Source: UBA7332 sp051648105 (GTDB lineage Bacteria > Bacteroidota > Bacteroidia > Bacteroidales > UBA7332). From it: a DNA stretch of 64,000 nt. Of this stretch, positions 27,252 to 37,393 are shown one piece after another. The position numbers and the translations under genes are program-made. Each line of letters begins with the position of its first letter. Positions within the stretch are counted from its first letter, which is position 1. The stretch is taken from assembly GCA_051648105.1 (NCBI GenBank), contig JBOFEN010000096.1, positions 1 to 64,000 on the forward strand, in the 5' to 3' direction. Below the pieces are notes generated by a model that was given only the letters and a program-made list of their open reading frames with translations, had not been told where the DNA came from and did no database searches.

Positions 27252-28544
27252 TTAAGTATTTCTACTATCAAAAATTGAATTGTAAATTATCATTGTAGCA
27301 CCAGCATTTTGAGAAACATATTCACCTGCTTTTGCACTTGTATATTTAAGATAATCTGTGTCTGTGGTTAACCTATTTATAACTTCATTAAAGCTATCTT
27401 CCCCATCAATAGTGAATCCAGCTTGACTATCAAGTAATTGTTTTGCTTCTCTAAATTTTCGGTAGTTAGGTCCCCAGATAACAGGCATACCATAAACTGC
27501 AGCCTCCAATACATTATGAATACCTACACCAAAACCACCACCAATATATGCTATCTGAGCATATCTATATATTGATGAGAGTAAGCCGAAGCAATCTATA
27601 ATAAGGCAATCAGCCTTACAAATATTATCCTTAGTTGCTTCTGAAAGTAGTATATGTGGTCTTTTCAGTCTAGAAATAATCTCATCAATATGATCCTTTC
27701 CTATCTCATGTGGAGCTATTATTAGTTTAACTCCTGAATTATTATTGAACCAATTAATTATTATCTCTTCGTCTTTAGGCCAAGAGCTCCCAGCTATCAT
27801 AACTCTATTCTCGTGAGAAAACTCACCAATAAGAGGTAAATCCTTAGATGCTCTTTGTATGTCAACCACTCTATCAAAACGGGTATCACCACACACTGTA
27901 TAGCTTTCAATGCCTGCCCTCTCGAGTATTCTTGCAGAATCATCATCCTGAATAAATATGTGAGTAAAGCATTTCAGAAGATTATGGTTATAACCTGTCC
28001 ACCTTCCAAAAGTTCTCGATATCATTCTTGAGAATGGTGACCTTCCTTCACTCTCAATAGAATTAAATAGGTTCTGTGTAGGTCTAAATATCGCAGAGAT
28101 GATATAAGTGTCTATTCTACGACGACGAAGTTCATATAAATAGTTACACCAAAGTTCATACTTAATAAAGAACACCTTTGTTGGCTTAACTATATCCAAG
28201 AAACGTGTCACATTAGACTTTGTATCAAAAGGAAGGTAGCAAACAATATCAGCTCCTGCCCAATCTTTACGTACTTGATAACCTGACGGAGAGAAGAAGG
28301 TAACAATAATTTTGAATTCTGGATTATCCACTTTGAGCTTCTCCATTAAAGGTCGACCTTGTTCAAACTCCCCGAGTGAGGCAGCATGAAACCATATGTA
28401 TTTAGAGTTGTTATCTATCTTCTGCTCTAGATTTACAAAAACCTCCTTCTGACCTATCCATAGATCTCTCTCTTTTGTTCTAAAGAAAGACAATATTTTA
28501 ACTGCTAAAGGAAGAAGATGTATTGATGCACTATATAATGACAT
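27252..28544 (-). CDS. waaA: Kdo transferase (lipid A)
   Basis: Transfers Kdo from CMP-Kdo to lipid A precursor on the cytoplasmic face of the inner membrane. The 430 residues start with a membrane-anchoring segment (about 5-21). The conserved WFHAASLGEFEQGRPL (about 51-66) carries the catalytic glutamate. The C-terminal half is a GT-B nucleotide-binding domain with YIGGGFGVGIHNVLEAAVYG (about 340). The substrate sugar donor is made by KdsB, encoded in this window at 38155. One or more Kdo residues may be added; that cannot be read here. Confidence 0.94.
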   Translation of the reverse strand: MSLYSASIHLLPLAVKILSFFRTKERDLWIGQKEVFVNLEQKIDNNSKYIWFHAASLGEFEQGRPLMEKLKVDNPEFKIIVTFFSPSGYQVRKDWAGADIVCYLPFDTKSNVTRFLDIVKPTKVFFIKYELWCNYLYELRRRRIDTYIISAIFRPTQNLFNSIESEGRSPFSRMISRTFGRWTGYNHNLLKCFTHIFIQDDDSARILERAGIESYTVCGDTRFDRVVDIQRASKDLPLIGEFSHENRVMIAGSSWPKDEEIIINWFNNNSGVKLIIAPHEIGKDHIDEIISRLKRPHILLSEATKDNICKADCLIIDCFGLLSSIYRYAQIAYIGGGFGVGIHNVLEAAVYGMPVIWGPNYRKFREAKQLLDSQAGFTIDGEDSFNEVINRLTTDTDYLKYTSAKAGEYVSQNAGATMIIYNSIFDSRNT

Positions 28545-28560
28545 AATATGATATTCTCTA

Positions 28561-29595
28561 CTATTTATTTGAGAGGTTTACGCTTAGTGTCAGCATCTGT
28601 TGCCAATCAAAAGCGACATTTCCATCAGAGTGAAACACAGAATTGAACTTAAAATCTACATACTTAGTCTTTGCTATCTGACAATATAATTCAAGTCTGT
28701 TATATGTAGATGCTCTGTAGTATGGATCGCCAAAGTGTATTCTATTGCCTGGAGACTCATATTGACCATAAAGCTTCTGCATTCCTTCACCATGTCTAAA
28801 AGTATTCTTAAGACCCACACGCCAATACTCTACCTCAAGCTCAACTTGAACACCAGGAGAGTAAAGGAAATCACTGCTTACATTACGAGCTCTCTCCATA
28901 CCTAACATCATACCAACCTGAAGTGATAACTTATTAAGCCTCTTCACACCTAATTTATCAGCTAATCTAACCCCAATATGCGGATGAACTATTATATTAT
29001 CAATTAATGTATCAGCAGCAGTTGTTCCAGCATAGTGTTCCATATATGCATGAAGACCTGCATAAAGAAACGTGTAGTTATACTCAGCTGCTAAACCTAG
29101 CATAAATTTCTCTCTTATCTTATCATTCTGACGTCCAAACCAATCACAAAAGAACTCTACATAGCCATTATTATTGTAAAATTGGAAGAGGCATCCCTCT
29201 AGATTGGCATCATAATATGCAATTGAGTCGGCAAACATTGCCGTAGGGTAGTTACCCATAAGATTACGTCTACCAAAAGAACCACCAATACCATTAAACC
29301 AATCATTTGTATATTGGTAATAGATCGTATAATCTGGTCTAGTATCAAAACTCTTATTTCCAAATTCTTGGAGATAGTTAATACCAACCATTAATCTATT
29401 ATTACCATTGAAGGATACTCCAATTTCAGGAGCAATACGTGCACCAAATATAGTTTGAGACTGAGCAAATTCGCTAGAGAACTCTCTATTGTCAAAGAAG
29501 GCATTGAAGTCGGCTTCATAAGCCAACTTCAAATTCTGCGCCTCTAAATTCAACCCTAGCATTACTCCTAGCACAATAATAACGAATCTATTCAT
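28561..29595 (-). CDS. Outer-membrane beta-barrel protein, unknown function
   Basis: A 344-residue protein with a signal peptide ending near LNLEAQ (residue 20). The rest alternates hydrophobic and polar residues with many aromatic girdle positions (YYQYTNDWFNG, YNRLELYCQIA), as in a porin-like barrel of about 14-16 strands. The final residues LTLSVNLSNK fit an outer-membrane insertion end. It lies between waaA and gltX, with gaps of 16 and 14 bp, so it is likely co-transcribed with both. No family name is recognised by eye. Confidence 0.7.
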   Translation of the reverse strand: MNRFVIIVLGVMLGLNLEAQNLKLAYEADFNAFFDNREFSSEFAQSQTIFGARIAPEIGVSFNGNNRLMVGINYLQEFGNKSFDTRPDYTIYYQYTNDWFNGIGGSFGRRNLMGNYPTAMFADSIAYYDANLEGCLFQFYNNNGYVEFFCDWFGRQNDKIREKFMLGLAAEYNYTFLYAGLHAYMEHYAGTTAADTLIDNIIVHPHIGVRLADKLGVKRLNKLSLQVGMMLGMERARNVSSDFLYSPGVQVELEVEYWRVGLKNTFRHGEGMQKLYGQYESPGNRIHFGDPYYRASTYNRLELYCQIAKTKYVDFKFNSVFHSDGNVAFDWQQMLTLSVNLSNK

Positions 29596-29609
29596 TGTGA
29601 TAGTTTATT

Positions 29610-31127
29610 TTAGGCTATTATCTCTACAGCAGAGTGTAGACGTTTAATAGTCCCTTCTTTTCCTATAATAGATATAATGTCAAACATATGCGGACCTTTC
29701 GCTTCGCCAACAATCGATAGACGGAAACAGTTCATCACTCCACCCATGTTATATCCATTTTGAGATATCCATGACTTGACAGCCTCCTCTGTGGCTACAG
29801 CGCTAAACTCTTCAATAGAGGATAGAAGGTCAATCAACTCTTTCATTTGTGAAGGAGTATCTTCTTTCCAACGTTTCTTTACGACCTTCTCATCATAACT
29901 TGTAGGTGCGACAAAGAAATATGAGGTCTGATCCCATAACTCTTTTACAAACGAGACTCTCTCCTTAACTAACCCTACGATAGTTGAAACTATATCATTT
30001 GAGGCAACGACTCCATTATTGGCTAAGATTGGTTGAAACATCTCTGCAATGGATTCATTTGAAAGGGTCTGAATATATTTATGGTTAAACCATTTACCCT
30101 TTTCATAATCAAATTTAGCACCACTCTTACTGCATCTATCCAATGAAAATAGAGAGATTAACTCTTGCATTGAAAAAATCTCTTGCTCTGTACCAGAGTT
30201 CCATCCTAGAAGAGACAAGAAGTTAATAACCGCCTCTGGTAGGTAACCAGACTCACGATAACCCGAAGATATATCCCCTGTTTTTGGATCTTTCCACTCC
30301 AATGGGAAAACAGGAAAACCAAGACGATCACCATCACGTTTGCTTAGTTTTCCATTACCATCAGGCTTAAGAAGTAGTGGCAAATGTGCAAATCTAGGCA
30401 TTGTCTCTTCCCAATTAAATGCTCTATAAAGCAATACATGAAGCGGAGCAGAAGGTAACCACTCTTCACCACGAATAACGTGAGAAACCTCCATCAAATG
30501 ATCATCAACAATATTGGCTAAGTGGTATGTAGGTAATTGATCCGCCGATTTATATATAACCTTATCATCTAGTATTGACGAGTTAATTGTAACAGCACCC
30601 CTTATAAGGTCATTTACTACAACATCCTCATTTGGTTCAATCTTAAACCTTACTACGTACTGATTACCCTGGGCAATCAAAGCCTCTACCTCTTGGTTTG
30701 AAATAGTAAGGGAGTTACGCATCGATAAACGAGTCGAAGCATCATATTGAAAGTTTGCAATCTCTTCTCTTTTAGCTTCAAGCTCTTGTGGTGTGTCAAA
30801 GGCAATGTATGCGTTACCACTTTCAAGAAGAATGTCTACATATTTCTTATAAATATCCTTTCTTTCTGATTGACGATATGGGCCATAGTTTCCGCCGAAC
30901 CCTTGTCCCTCATCAAACTTAATACCTAACCAACTCAATGATTCAATAATATACTCTTCTGCACCTGGAACAAATCTTTGAGAATCTGTATCCTCTATTC
31001 TTAATATCATATCCCCTCCAGCTTGCTTTGCAAACAGATAGTTATATAAGGCTGTTCTTACTCCACCAATGTGTAAAGGCCCAGTAGGGCTAGGTGCAAA
31101 GCGCACTCTTACTCTTCTCTCACTCAT
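29610..31127 (-). CDS. gltX: Glutamate--tRNA ligase
   Basis: Charges tRNA-Glu. The 505 residues carry the class I motif PSPTGPLHIGGVRTALYNY (HIGH equivalent, about 12-30) and KLSKRDGDR (KMSKS equivalent, about 260-268). An anticodon-binding helical C-terminus follows. It starts the run gltX-OMP-waaA-panB, with short gaps throughout. A candidate -7 box lies about 38 bp upstream, beyond which is the terminator of the CDF gene. Confidence 0.97.
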   Translation of the reverse strand: MSERRVRVRFAPSPTGPLHIGGVRTALYNYLFAKQAGGDMILRIEDTDSQRFVPGAEEYIIESLSWLGIKFDEGQGFGGNYGPYRQSERKDIYKKYVDILLESGNAYIAFDTPQELEAKREEIANFQYDASTRLSMRNSLTISNQEVEALIAQGNQYVVRFKIEPNEDVVVNDLIRGAVTINSSILDDKVIYKSADQLPTYHLANIVDDHLMEVSHVIRGEEWLPSAPLHVLLYRAFNWEETMPRFAHLPLLLKPDGNGKLSKRDGDRLGFPVFPLEWKDPKTGDISSGYRESGYLPEAVINFLSLLGWNSGTEQEIFSMQELISLFSLDRCSKSGAKFDYEKGKWFNHKYIQTLSNESIAEMFQPILANNGVVASNDIVSTIVGLVKERVSFVKELWDQTSYFFVAPTSYDEKVVKKRWKEDTPSQMKELIDLLSSIEEFSAVATEEAVKSWISQNGYNMGGVMNCFRLSIVGEAKGPHMFDIISIIGKEGTIKRLHSAVEIIA

Positions 31128-31164
31128 AGTCTATATTGTATCTTATGTTTAATATTTAAGCTTG

Positions 31165-31172
31165 CAAAAATA
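31165..31172 (-). promoter_or_regulatory. Candidate -7 element for gltX operon
   Basis: Minus-strand TATTTTTG fits TAnnTTTG, 38 bp before gltX. No TTG at the usual spacing; the upstream space is occupied by the terminator hairpin. Confidence 0.35.
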
Positions 31173-31189
31173 GAGTTTTTAAATCAATA

Positions 31190-31241
31190 AACTCCTAAAT
31201 TGGGGATAATAGATCAATTTATTATCCCCAATTTAGGAGTT
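31190..31241 (-). terminator. Terminator of the CDF transporter gene
   Basis: A perfect 22-bp inverted repeat (31190-31211 with 31220-31241) with an 8-nt loop. On the minus strand it follows the CDF stop by 26 bp and is followed by an AT-rich run. Confidence 0.8.
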
Positions 31242-31267
31242 ATGTGTATAGTATATTTCATTTTTTG

Positions 31268-32284
31268 CTATACTAATGAATCGCTATTTTGTGTAATTCC
31301 TTCAAGTGTAAACGGTTTGTTACGCGTTAATGAATTAAGACAATTAACTGATTTTTCAGATTCGCACTCAGAACAGGTTGAATCAGGTGTACAAGGGTCT
31401 GTGTGTATAGTAATTCTTGTCTTATCTGCTCCAAACTCTTCTCGAAGTACATTCGCTAAAGCTACACAGCTATCGTGTCCTTGTTTGATATTGAAAAACC
31501 AAGGTAGGGTAAGATCTAATTCAATAAAGTAGTGACTACCATACTTTAGAACTTTCAGGTTATGGATATCAATCCATTCCTCTCTTCTTTTAGTATTAAT
31601 AGCATTAAGAATAACTTGAAGAAGAGCATCGTCAGCCTTATCCATGATATCCTCTGTAGTTTTCCTCAAAATTGATATACCTGTAAAGAGTATTATGCTA
31701 CCAAATGTTATTGCTAGTAGAGAGTCTATCCAACTTATCTCAGTAAAATAGAGCACTATAAGGCCAATAACCAAACCAATTGTTGAGTATACATCAGAAT
31801 GAAGATGCTTACCACCTGCTATCAAAGCGATAGAGTTATATTTTTTACCCACTCTGATACTGTATGTTCCTAGAATCCAATTTACAATACCTGCTGCTGC
31901 AATAATATAAACACCAACGTCTAGCTTCTGTACAACTTGTGGTTGAACTAATCGAGATATGCCCTCATAAATTATCAGGCCACCAGCTACCATGATAAGT
32001 ATTGCTTCAATAGAAGCTGAAATAAGCTCTGCCTTACCATGACCAAATGGATGATCCTTGTCTTTTGGCTTACTCGAAATATGTAAACTATAAAGACTAA
32101 TAAAACCAGCAGTTACATTAACAATACTCTCCATTGCATCAGTAAAAACTCCCACAGAGTTTGTCAAAAAGAATGCGACAAACTTTGCTATTAATAGAGT
32201 TACTGATACAAGGACAATATTACGTTGTACTCGAAGTTTTATTTTATCATCCTCAATTCGGAGATCTTCATTATACATATACAT
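31268..32284 (-). CDS. Cation diffusion facilitator metal transporter
   Basis: A 338-residue inner-membrane exporter of divalent metal ions such as Zn, Fe or Mn. Six TM helices are followed by a cytoplasmic C-terminal domain. The TM2 metal-site pattern is in TDAMESIVNVTAG (about 38-50), DHPFGHGKAEL is the conserved family loop, and HLHSDVYST supplies the second HxxxD site (about 160-168). The C-terminus has an unusual C-x5-C-x2-C cluster (PCTPDSTCSEC) that might bind metal. It lies 25 bp downstream of the five-barrel gene. Confidence 0.92.
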   Translation of the reverse strand: MYMYNEDLRIEDDKIKLRVQRNIVLVSVTLLIAKFVAFFLTNSVGVFTDAMESIVNVTAGFISLYSLHISSKPKDKDHPFGHGKAELISASIEAILIMVAGGLIIYEGISRLVQPQVVQKLDVGVYIIAAAGIVNWILGTYSIRVGKKYNSIALIAGGKHLHSDVYSTIGLVIGLIVLYFTEISWIDSLLAITFGSIILFTGISILRKTTEDIMDKADDALLQVILNAINTKRREEWIDIHNLKVLKYGSHYFIELDLTLPWFFNIKQGHDSCVALANVLREEFGADKTRITIHTDPCTPDSTCSECESEKSVNCLNSLTRNKPFTLEGITQNSDSLV

Positions 32285-32309
32285 CTTGATTAAATTGAAT
32301 CAATAAAGC

Positions 32310-35270
32310 TTAGAATCGATATTGAGTTCCTAACATAAGCTTACCAACACCATTAAGTTTGTAAGATGAGATGAAGCTACGTCCAGTCAACTTATTAAGG
32401 AATAGCATCGCACTTGGCTCTACATAAATACCCCAATGTTTGTTTAGATTGTAGAGACCTTGAACGTTTACACTACCTGCAATAGCTCCACCTTTACCAT
32501 TGGAAGCGGAAATATGATCATAACCCATTCCTATTATACCAATAACTTCAAACTTACGATCTTCATAAGGACCCGAAAGTAAATTTGACATATTAAGCAT
32601 ATAATCTAAGTGAAGACCTATCAACTTAACGTCAAATCTAGCATATCTAGGACTTGATGTATCATCCATGTTAGAATTATAAACCGATAGTCTTAGACCA
32701 GAAAGATTATTAAACCACTTACCAAAGGATAAAGAACTCTCAACAGTCAAAACCTCTGAAGATAGACCTGATTGTAGTCGTTCGGCATAAGCACCTGCAC
32801 CAAGAGAGGCTGAGACAAAAGTGTTTGCCATAATATCACCATCTCTATATCTCTTAGTTTTTACTGCCATATTACCTGCCATTATACGATATGTAATACC
32901 GGCTCTAGCTGTAAAAAGGAGATCCTTTTCTATTGAATTTAGGTACTCTAGCTTACCCATTGGATAGAATCCTAGTTGAGGCTCAAGGTATAACTCTATT
33001 GCATCTGATACGCGGAATGCCCCCTGTACACCAGCTCTAAGAGAGGGGACAAATGCATTAAACGAACTAGATTTGAAGTTAGATGCCTCATCCTTAGTAT
33101 ATGAAGCGCCCCAAGCTACCCCAGCAAATGCATTAAGATTAAATACTCTATCTCTGCGATATGGAGTTACAAGATTACTAAGACTAGTCATAAAATCTAC
33201 ACCTACTGAAGCATATTCTGTATATCTATCATACCCTCCAGATTCTGGAATTAATGCACCTTCTGCACCAACCCTAAATGCTGCCAATGGAGTTATCCAC
33301 TTACCAAAGCCTGCATAAAAACTAGGCGCATAATTCTTAGATGTAAATCCACCATCTTGAACAAGACCATTCAATCCACCAGCTAATGAAATAAAACCTC
33401 TTGCATGGTTATCAGCACTTGCACCAAGTCTATTTGTCATTTTGTCAACCATATTGAACCTGTAGGTTAAACCAGCAGAAACGGAAGACATTAAATCAAT
33501 TGGCAACATACCAACATCTCCACGTGCTAAACTATTTGTTACATAAGCTGTAACCCTGGGCTCAACAAAGATTCCAAATGCAGGATTAATATTAAACATA
33601 GCCTGAAGACCTGCCCCAACGCCAAAATTAAGTTTACTATCACCTACTTCAGGTGTTGTTCCAGAGTTATAAATACCAGATAGACCAACTACTCCATTAA
33701 GATCAAATATTCTCTTTGGATTATAGCCATTCATAATATTGGTAAGGCTAAAGATATAATCGATATCTCCTGAAACAAACTCTGTACTATTATTAGTTTG
33801 ACCTATTTCTCCAAGAAACCCTGCAGATAATTTAAGCCTCAGTGCCGAATATTGATTGAACCATTTACCTGCTGCTAAAGACAACTGTGGTTTAATTCCA
33901 TCAAATCCAAGAGTACGAAGATCACCAGACAGAATAGCATTTGCTCCAGCTCCAGCTTCAATAAACCACTGCTCCATACCTGAGAAGTTTTGTTTACCGT
34001 TCTTCAATCTATCCTCTCTCTCTGTTCTTCGATAAGTCACTCCGGCCATTAACTGAGTAAGGGCATCAAACTTACTATGAGTTACACCTCCAGCCATAGA
34101 GCTAGGGTAAATATTGACTCTTGGTTCTATATACAAACTAAAGTTGTCATGAACCCTAAAGTTTGCCTGCACACCTAGGCCCCCACCTACTTGGAAGTTT
34201 CTTTTATTTATACCTTCTGTAGCAGATGTAGGTATATATCTCTGAGATAAATTTGCATTTAATCCCAATATAGCATAGAGATTAAATATGTCAGATCTAC
34301 GATAACCTCCAAACATTGAATGAAGATTTAACATATAATCAGCCTGTGCTGTAGACCTTTTAAGTTTTATCTCTTTATCTGAGCCATCTGGATATAGTCC
34401 TGAGAAACCACTAGAGAAAGTTAATCTAACTCCAGAAGATGGGGTCAACCAACTACCTATAGATACAGCTCCACTAGGGCCAATAGGCCATTTAAGACTT
34501 CTATATTGTCCATTTGACCTTAGTGTAAACTCTCCTCCTCCTGATAATGATAAGAATAAATTCTCTCCAAATGGCGTAGTAAAGAATGAAGACAAACCAA
34601 TTCTATTATCCTTAGGAATCATATTGTAGGTAACACCAAACATCATAGAGGGTGACCAGAAACCTTTCATCCACGTCTGTGCTTCTGTAGGATAGTATCC
34701 ATTAGTGTAGAAGTTAAGTTTAGGTTCTAGAAACAAGTCAACCATTGAACTAACTCGAATATCTGCTCTCAAACCAGCACCAAAACCTACACTAATACTT
34801 GATTCATCATCATACATATTATAATGAGCTCCAAGTCCAGTAACAAACTGAACCTCAAATGGTCTATTAGGGTTATAGCCCCAAATATGTGATGACAGAT
34901 TAAAGAGATAATCTGCTACTATCCCTGAGTGAAATGGTAGTGAAGTACTTCTAAATCTTTGATTTATCGAACTTTCAATACCAAGTCTTACACCTTGAGT
35001 CTCTGTAAACCATTTCCCGTATTGTAACTGAAATTTAAGACCTGGTGTACCTAACAGAGAGGTTGAGCTAGCAAGCACAGCCTCACTACCTATGGCAGCA
35101 GACATAAATGTATTATCAGAAAAACGTTCAGACTCTAGCTTCTTTGCTCTAGCCCTTTTTTGTAATTGATAATCCAAAGCGTTGAATGGTGCACTATTCT
35201 GAGCAGTTATACCCATTGATAGGCAAAGTGCAGCAAACGCAATTATTTTTTTTGGGTCTATTATGGACAT
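32310..35270 (-). CDS. Outer-membrane protein of five tandem OmpA-type barrel modules
   Basis: A 986-residue protein with a signal peptide (cleavage near ITAQ, residue 24) and five repeated modules of about 170-190 residues: about 53-217, 238-414, 434-605, 625-797 and 816-986. Each carries the same order of landmarks: a glycine-rich first strand, a GKW(F/I)-type turn, a D/Y-xxNL...GYxxxRxF segment, then (F/Y)(V/I)EP-type strand and a final TYR(F)-like strand. The modules match the barrel of the OmpA gene at 23685. No OmpA peptidoglycan domain is present. It follows an OmpA-like and a DUF3575 gene on the same strand. Function unknown. Confidence 0.85.
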   Translation of the reverse strand: MSIIDPKKIIAFAALCLSMGITAQNSAPFNALDYQLQKRARAKKLESERFSDNTFMSAAIGSEAVLASSTSLLGTPGLKFQLQYGKWFTETQGVRLGIESSINQRFRSTSLPFHSGIVADYLFNLSSHIWGYNPNRPFEVQFVTGLGAHYNMYDDESSISVGFGAGLRADIRVSSMVDLFLEPKLNFYTNGYYPTEAQTWMKGFWSPSMMFGVTYNMIPKDNRIGLSSFFTTPFGENLFLSLSGGGEFTLRSNGQYRSLKWPIGPSGAVSIGSWLTPSSGVRLTFSSGFSGLYPDGSDKEIKLKRSTAQADYMLNLHSMFGGYRRSDIFNLYAILGLNANLSQRYIPTSATEGINKRNFQVGGGLGVQANFRVHDNFSLYIEPRVNIYPSSMAGGVTHSKFDALTQLMAGVTYRRTEREDRLKNGKQNFSGMEQWFIEAGAGANAILSGDLRTLGFDGIKPQLSLAAGKWFNQYSALRLKLSAGFLGEIGQTNNSTEFVSGDIDYIFSLTNIMNGYNPKRIFDLNGVVGLSGIYNSGTTPEVGDSKLNFGVGAGLQAMFNINPAFGIFVEPRVTAYVTNSLARGDVGMLPIDLMSSVSAGLTYRFNMVDKMTNRLGASADNHARGFISLAGGLNGLVQDGGFTSKNYAPSFYAGFGKWITPLAAFRVGAEGALIPESGGYDRYTEYASVGVDFMTSLSNLVTPYRRDRVFNLNAFAGVAWGASYTKDEASNFKSSSFNAFVPSLRAGVQGAFRVSDAIELYLEPQLGFYPMGKLEYLNSIEKDLLFTARAGITYRIMAGNMAVKTKRYRDGDIMANTFVSASLGAGAYAERLQSGLSSEVLTVESSLSFGKWFNNLSGLRLSVYNSNMDDTSSPRYARFDVKLIGLHLDYMLNMSNLLSGPYEDRKFEVIGIIGMGYDHISASNGKGGAIAGSVNVQGLYNLNKHWGIYVEPSAMLFLNKLTGRSFISSYKLNGVGKLMLGTQYRF

Positions 35271-35360
35271 AATACAAATTAAGTAGTTATAGTTTATACA
35301 ACTTCAAGCTATTACTATGAAGTTGAAATAGAGATAATATGGTAATCACCAATATCTCAT

Positions 35361-37367
35361 TTATTGTAGAAGATCTAGTACATCTCCATCAACCTTTGCA
35401 ACCTCTTGTAGATAAGGATCAAGAGCAAAAGCATTCTCAATATGTAATATTGCCTCCATAACTTTATCTAGACGGTTTGCTGCCACAGCTTTCACATACT
35501 CATGAACGGCAATGTCGGAAGATAAAAGTTTTGCTTTTTCCCATGCTAGCTCATTTTGTTTCTTCGCAAGAAGTAAAAGTACTTCATTTAGACCGCCTTG
35601 AGACATTATATAACTAGCTCCACTCTCATAATCACCATTAAGAACTGATATAATTGTACGTATATGTTCAACCTCTGCTGTATTAGGGATCAGCTGCATG
35701 ATTGAATCAGCTTTTGAATAAAGGTTATTCTCAAGACAAATTATAGCTTGGTTAACCAGTAGTTCCTTAGGGGCTGAAGCAGCAACATAAGGTTCCAAGA
35801 GCTCGGGAGTTGATCTATCTTGATTAATATCCAATACAGCCAATCTATTAGCAGCTAACAAGAAACGAGGGAACAACTCTAATGATTGCTCATATAGTCT
35901 TCTCTGTACTGCCGTATCTTGATTCATCTCAAACATACGATAATACTCATATCTTGTTAGTTTCTTTGGATCAACTTTGTACAGATCAACAATCTCATTA
36001 TCCTTCAATATACGAAATACAGAGTACTCAAACTGATACTCTACTCGTCTCATTTTAGATAGGTAATTAGGAAGTACTGTTTTATAGAAACTAAGATTCC
36101 TTATCCTATTACTCTGGTGATCAATGCTATTAGGGAATTTAGAAACAATCGCTCTAATTTCACTAGCCTCCTTTAACAGGCTATCTTGTTCCATCAATTT
36201 TGCACATACCTCCCAACTATCAACAATAGCATCTGTTTTGATCTTCATAAACTCTCTTGTTTTAGAGTCTAGATTAGAAAGAATCTCTGCTACAGCTGAT
36301 TGCATCCTTCTCTTTGCGAGTTGTAAGTTATTGTTATAAATACCCTCTGGAGATGCAATACCTTTGATATCGAAGCCTTGAAGTGTCATATCTGGATCGA
36401 CTTCAATCTCCTTTAGTCTACTCCTTAGATTTGTAATCTCCGAAGCATTCTTAGGATCTTTAAGATCTATCTTAGATTGACCTATTGCAAAATTCAACTC
36501 AACTTCTCCCCTATCATCCATCAACTGTAATGCTGGCTGAGGAATATATTGAGGATCTGTAATATCCAATGTGTTTAGTGAATACTCAAAGAATCTCAAA
36601 GGATTAACCGTTCCTCGAGCAATAACAAAGCTATCTCTATAAAATACCTTTCGATAGTTCTCTAATCCCATCACCACATCAGCTCTAAAGTCATGTTTAG
36701 GATTCTCAACATAGATTGAATCGTGGTATGGCATTAAATCACTACTACCCCTACTCTCTTGAACTGAAACGAAATTGTTTAATGGATCCTTTTCAGGATT
36801 AAATGTGTACATTCTCTCTTGAGTAATAGAATACTTCGAGCCATCATAGACGAAAGGACGAAGATTCATTCGTTTCTTTGCTGTGATGTTATAAATAAAG
36901 GGCTGAATAACAAGTCTAGTATTACTCTCAAAAAGTGAGTTTGGTATCTTAAATCTAGTTCTTAAGTGGAAATAGTTACCCTTAACTTCAATATCTGTTG
37001 GTTCTGGGAGAATCTTTTTAAGTTGTTGCGATACAATTTCAACCTCTTTAATCTGTATCGCCTGTGTCACCATGACAACATTAATTATCTGTCTACCTCT
37101 AACTTTCTCCCTTTTATCCTCACAACCTATACTTTCAAACAATAGCACATCATCACGATCTACTAAAATTGAGTATTTTCCATCATCATCAGTAGCACCT
37201 ATAATAATCTTTTCACCCGAATCCCTAATAGTTACACCTGCTAAGGCTCTTCCTTTGTCATCTTTAACATTTCCTTGCACACGAATTCTCTGTGCTGAAA
37301 GCGACATCGTAGATATCAATAGCAAGATCAACAATAGGCAACGCTGGGAAATCACTGTTTTTATCAT
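35361..37367 (-). CDS. CarboxypepD_reg-like / OmpA-like domain protein with helical repeats
   Basis: A 668-residue exported protein; the start at 37367 gives the signal peptide MIKTVISQRCLLLILLLIS, ending near LSAQ. An ATG at 37394 would overlap the upstream stop and lengthen the N-terminus by 9 residues. A carboxypeptidase-regulatory-like beta domain (about 27-105) comes first. A middle beta domain precedes an OmpA-like segment (FDIKGIASPEGIYNNNLQLAKRRM, about 335-360) as in fimbrial-operon proteins. The C-terminal half is helical, TPR-like (about 480-668). It probably works with the adjacent DUF3575 and five-barrel proteins at the envelope. The role is not known. Confidence 0.72.
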   Translation of the reverse strand: MIKTVISQRCLLLILLLISTMSLSAQRIRVQGNVKDDKGRALAGVTIRDSGEKIIIGATDDDGKYSILVDRDDVLLFESIGCEDKREKVRGRQIINVVMVTQAIQIKEVEIVSQQLKKILPEPTDIEVKGNYFHLRTRFKIPNSLFESNTRLVIQPFIYNITAKKRMNLRPFVYDGSKYSITQERMYTFNPEKDPLNNFVSVQESRGSSDLMPYHDSIYVENPKHDFRADVVMGLENYRKVFYRDSFVIARGTVNPLRFFEYSLNTLDITDPQYIPQPALQLMDDRGEVELNFAIGQSKIDLKDPKNASEITNLRSRLKEIEVDPDMTLQGFDIKGIASPEGIYNNNLQLAKRRMQSAVAEILSNLDSKTREFMKIKTDAIVDSWEVCAKLMEQDSLLKEASEIRAIVSKFPNSIDHQSNRIRNLSFYKTVLPNYLSKMRRVEYQFEYSVFRILKDNEIVDLYKVDPKKLTRYEYYRMFEMNQDTAVQRRLYEQSLELFPRFLLAANRLAVLDINQDRSTPELLEPYVAASAPKELLVNQAIICLENNLYSKADSIMQLIPNTAEVEHIRTIISVLNGDYESGASYIMSQGGLNEVLLLLAKKQNELAWEKAKLLSSDIAVHEYVKAVAANRLDKVMEAILHIENAFALDPYLQEVAKVDGDVLDLLQ

Positions 37368-37393
37368 AATATAAGGATCTAACTTTATATGCA

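Noticed and set aside
31200..31532. Antisense frame over the CDF gene 3' end
   Set aside because: It overlaps the terminator hairpin and the coding strand of a clear family member; it has no signature.
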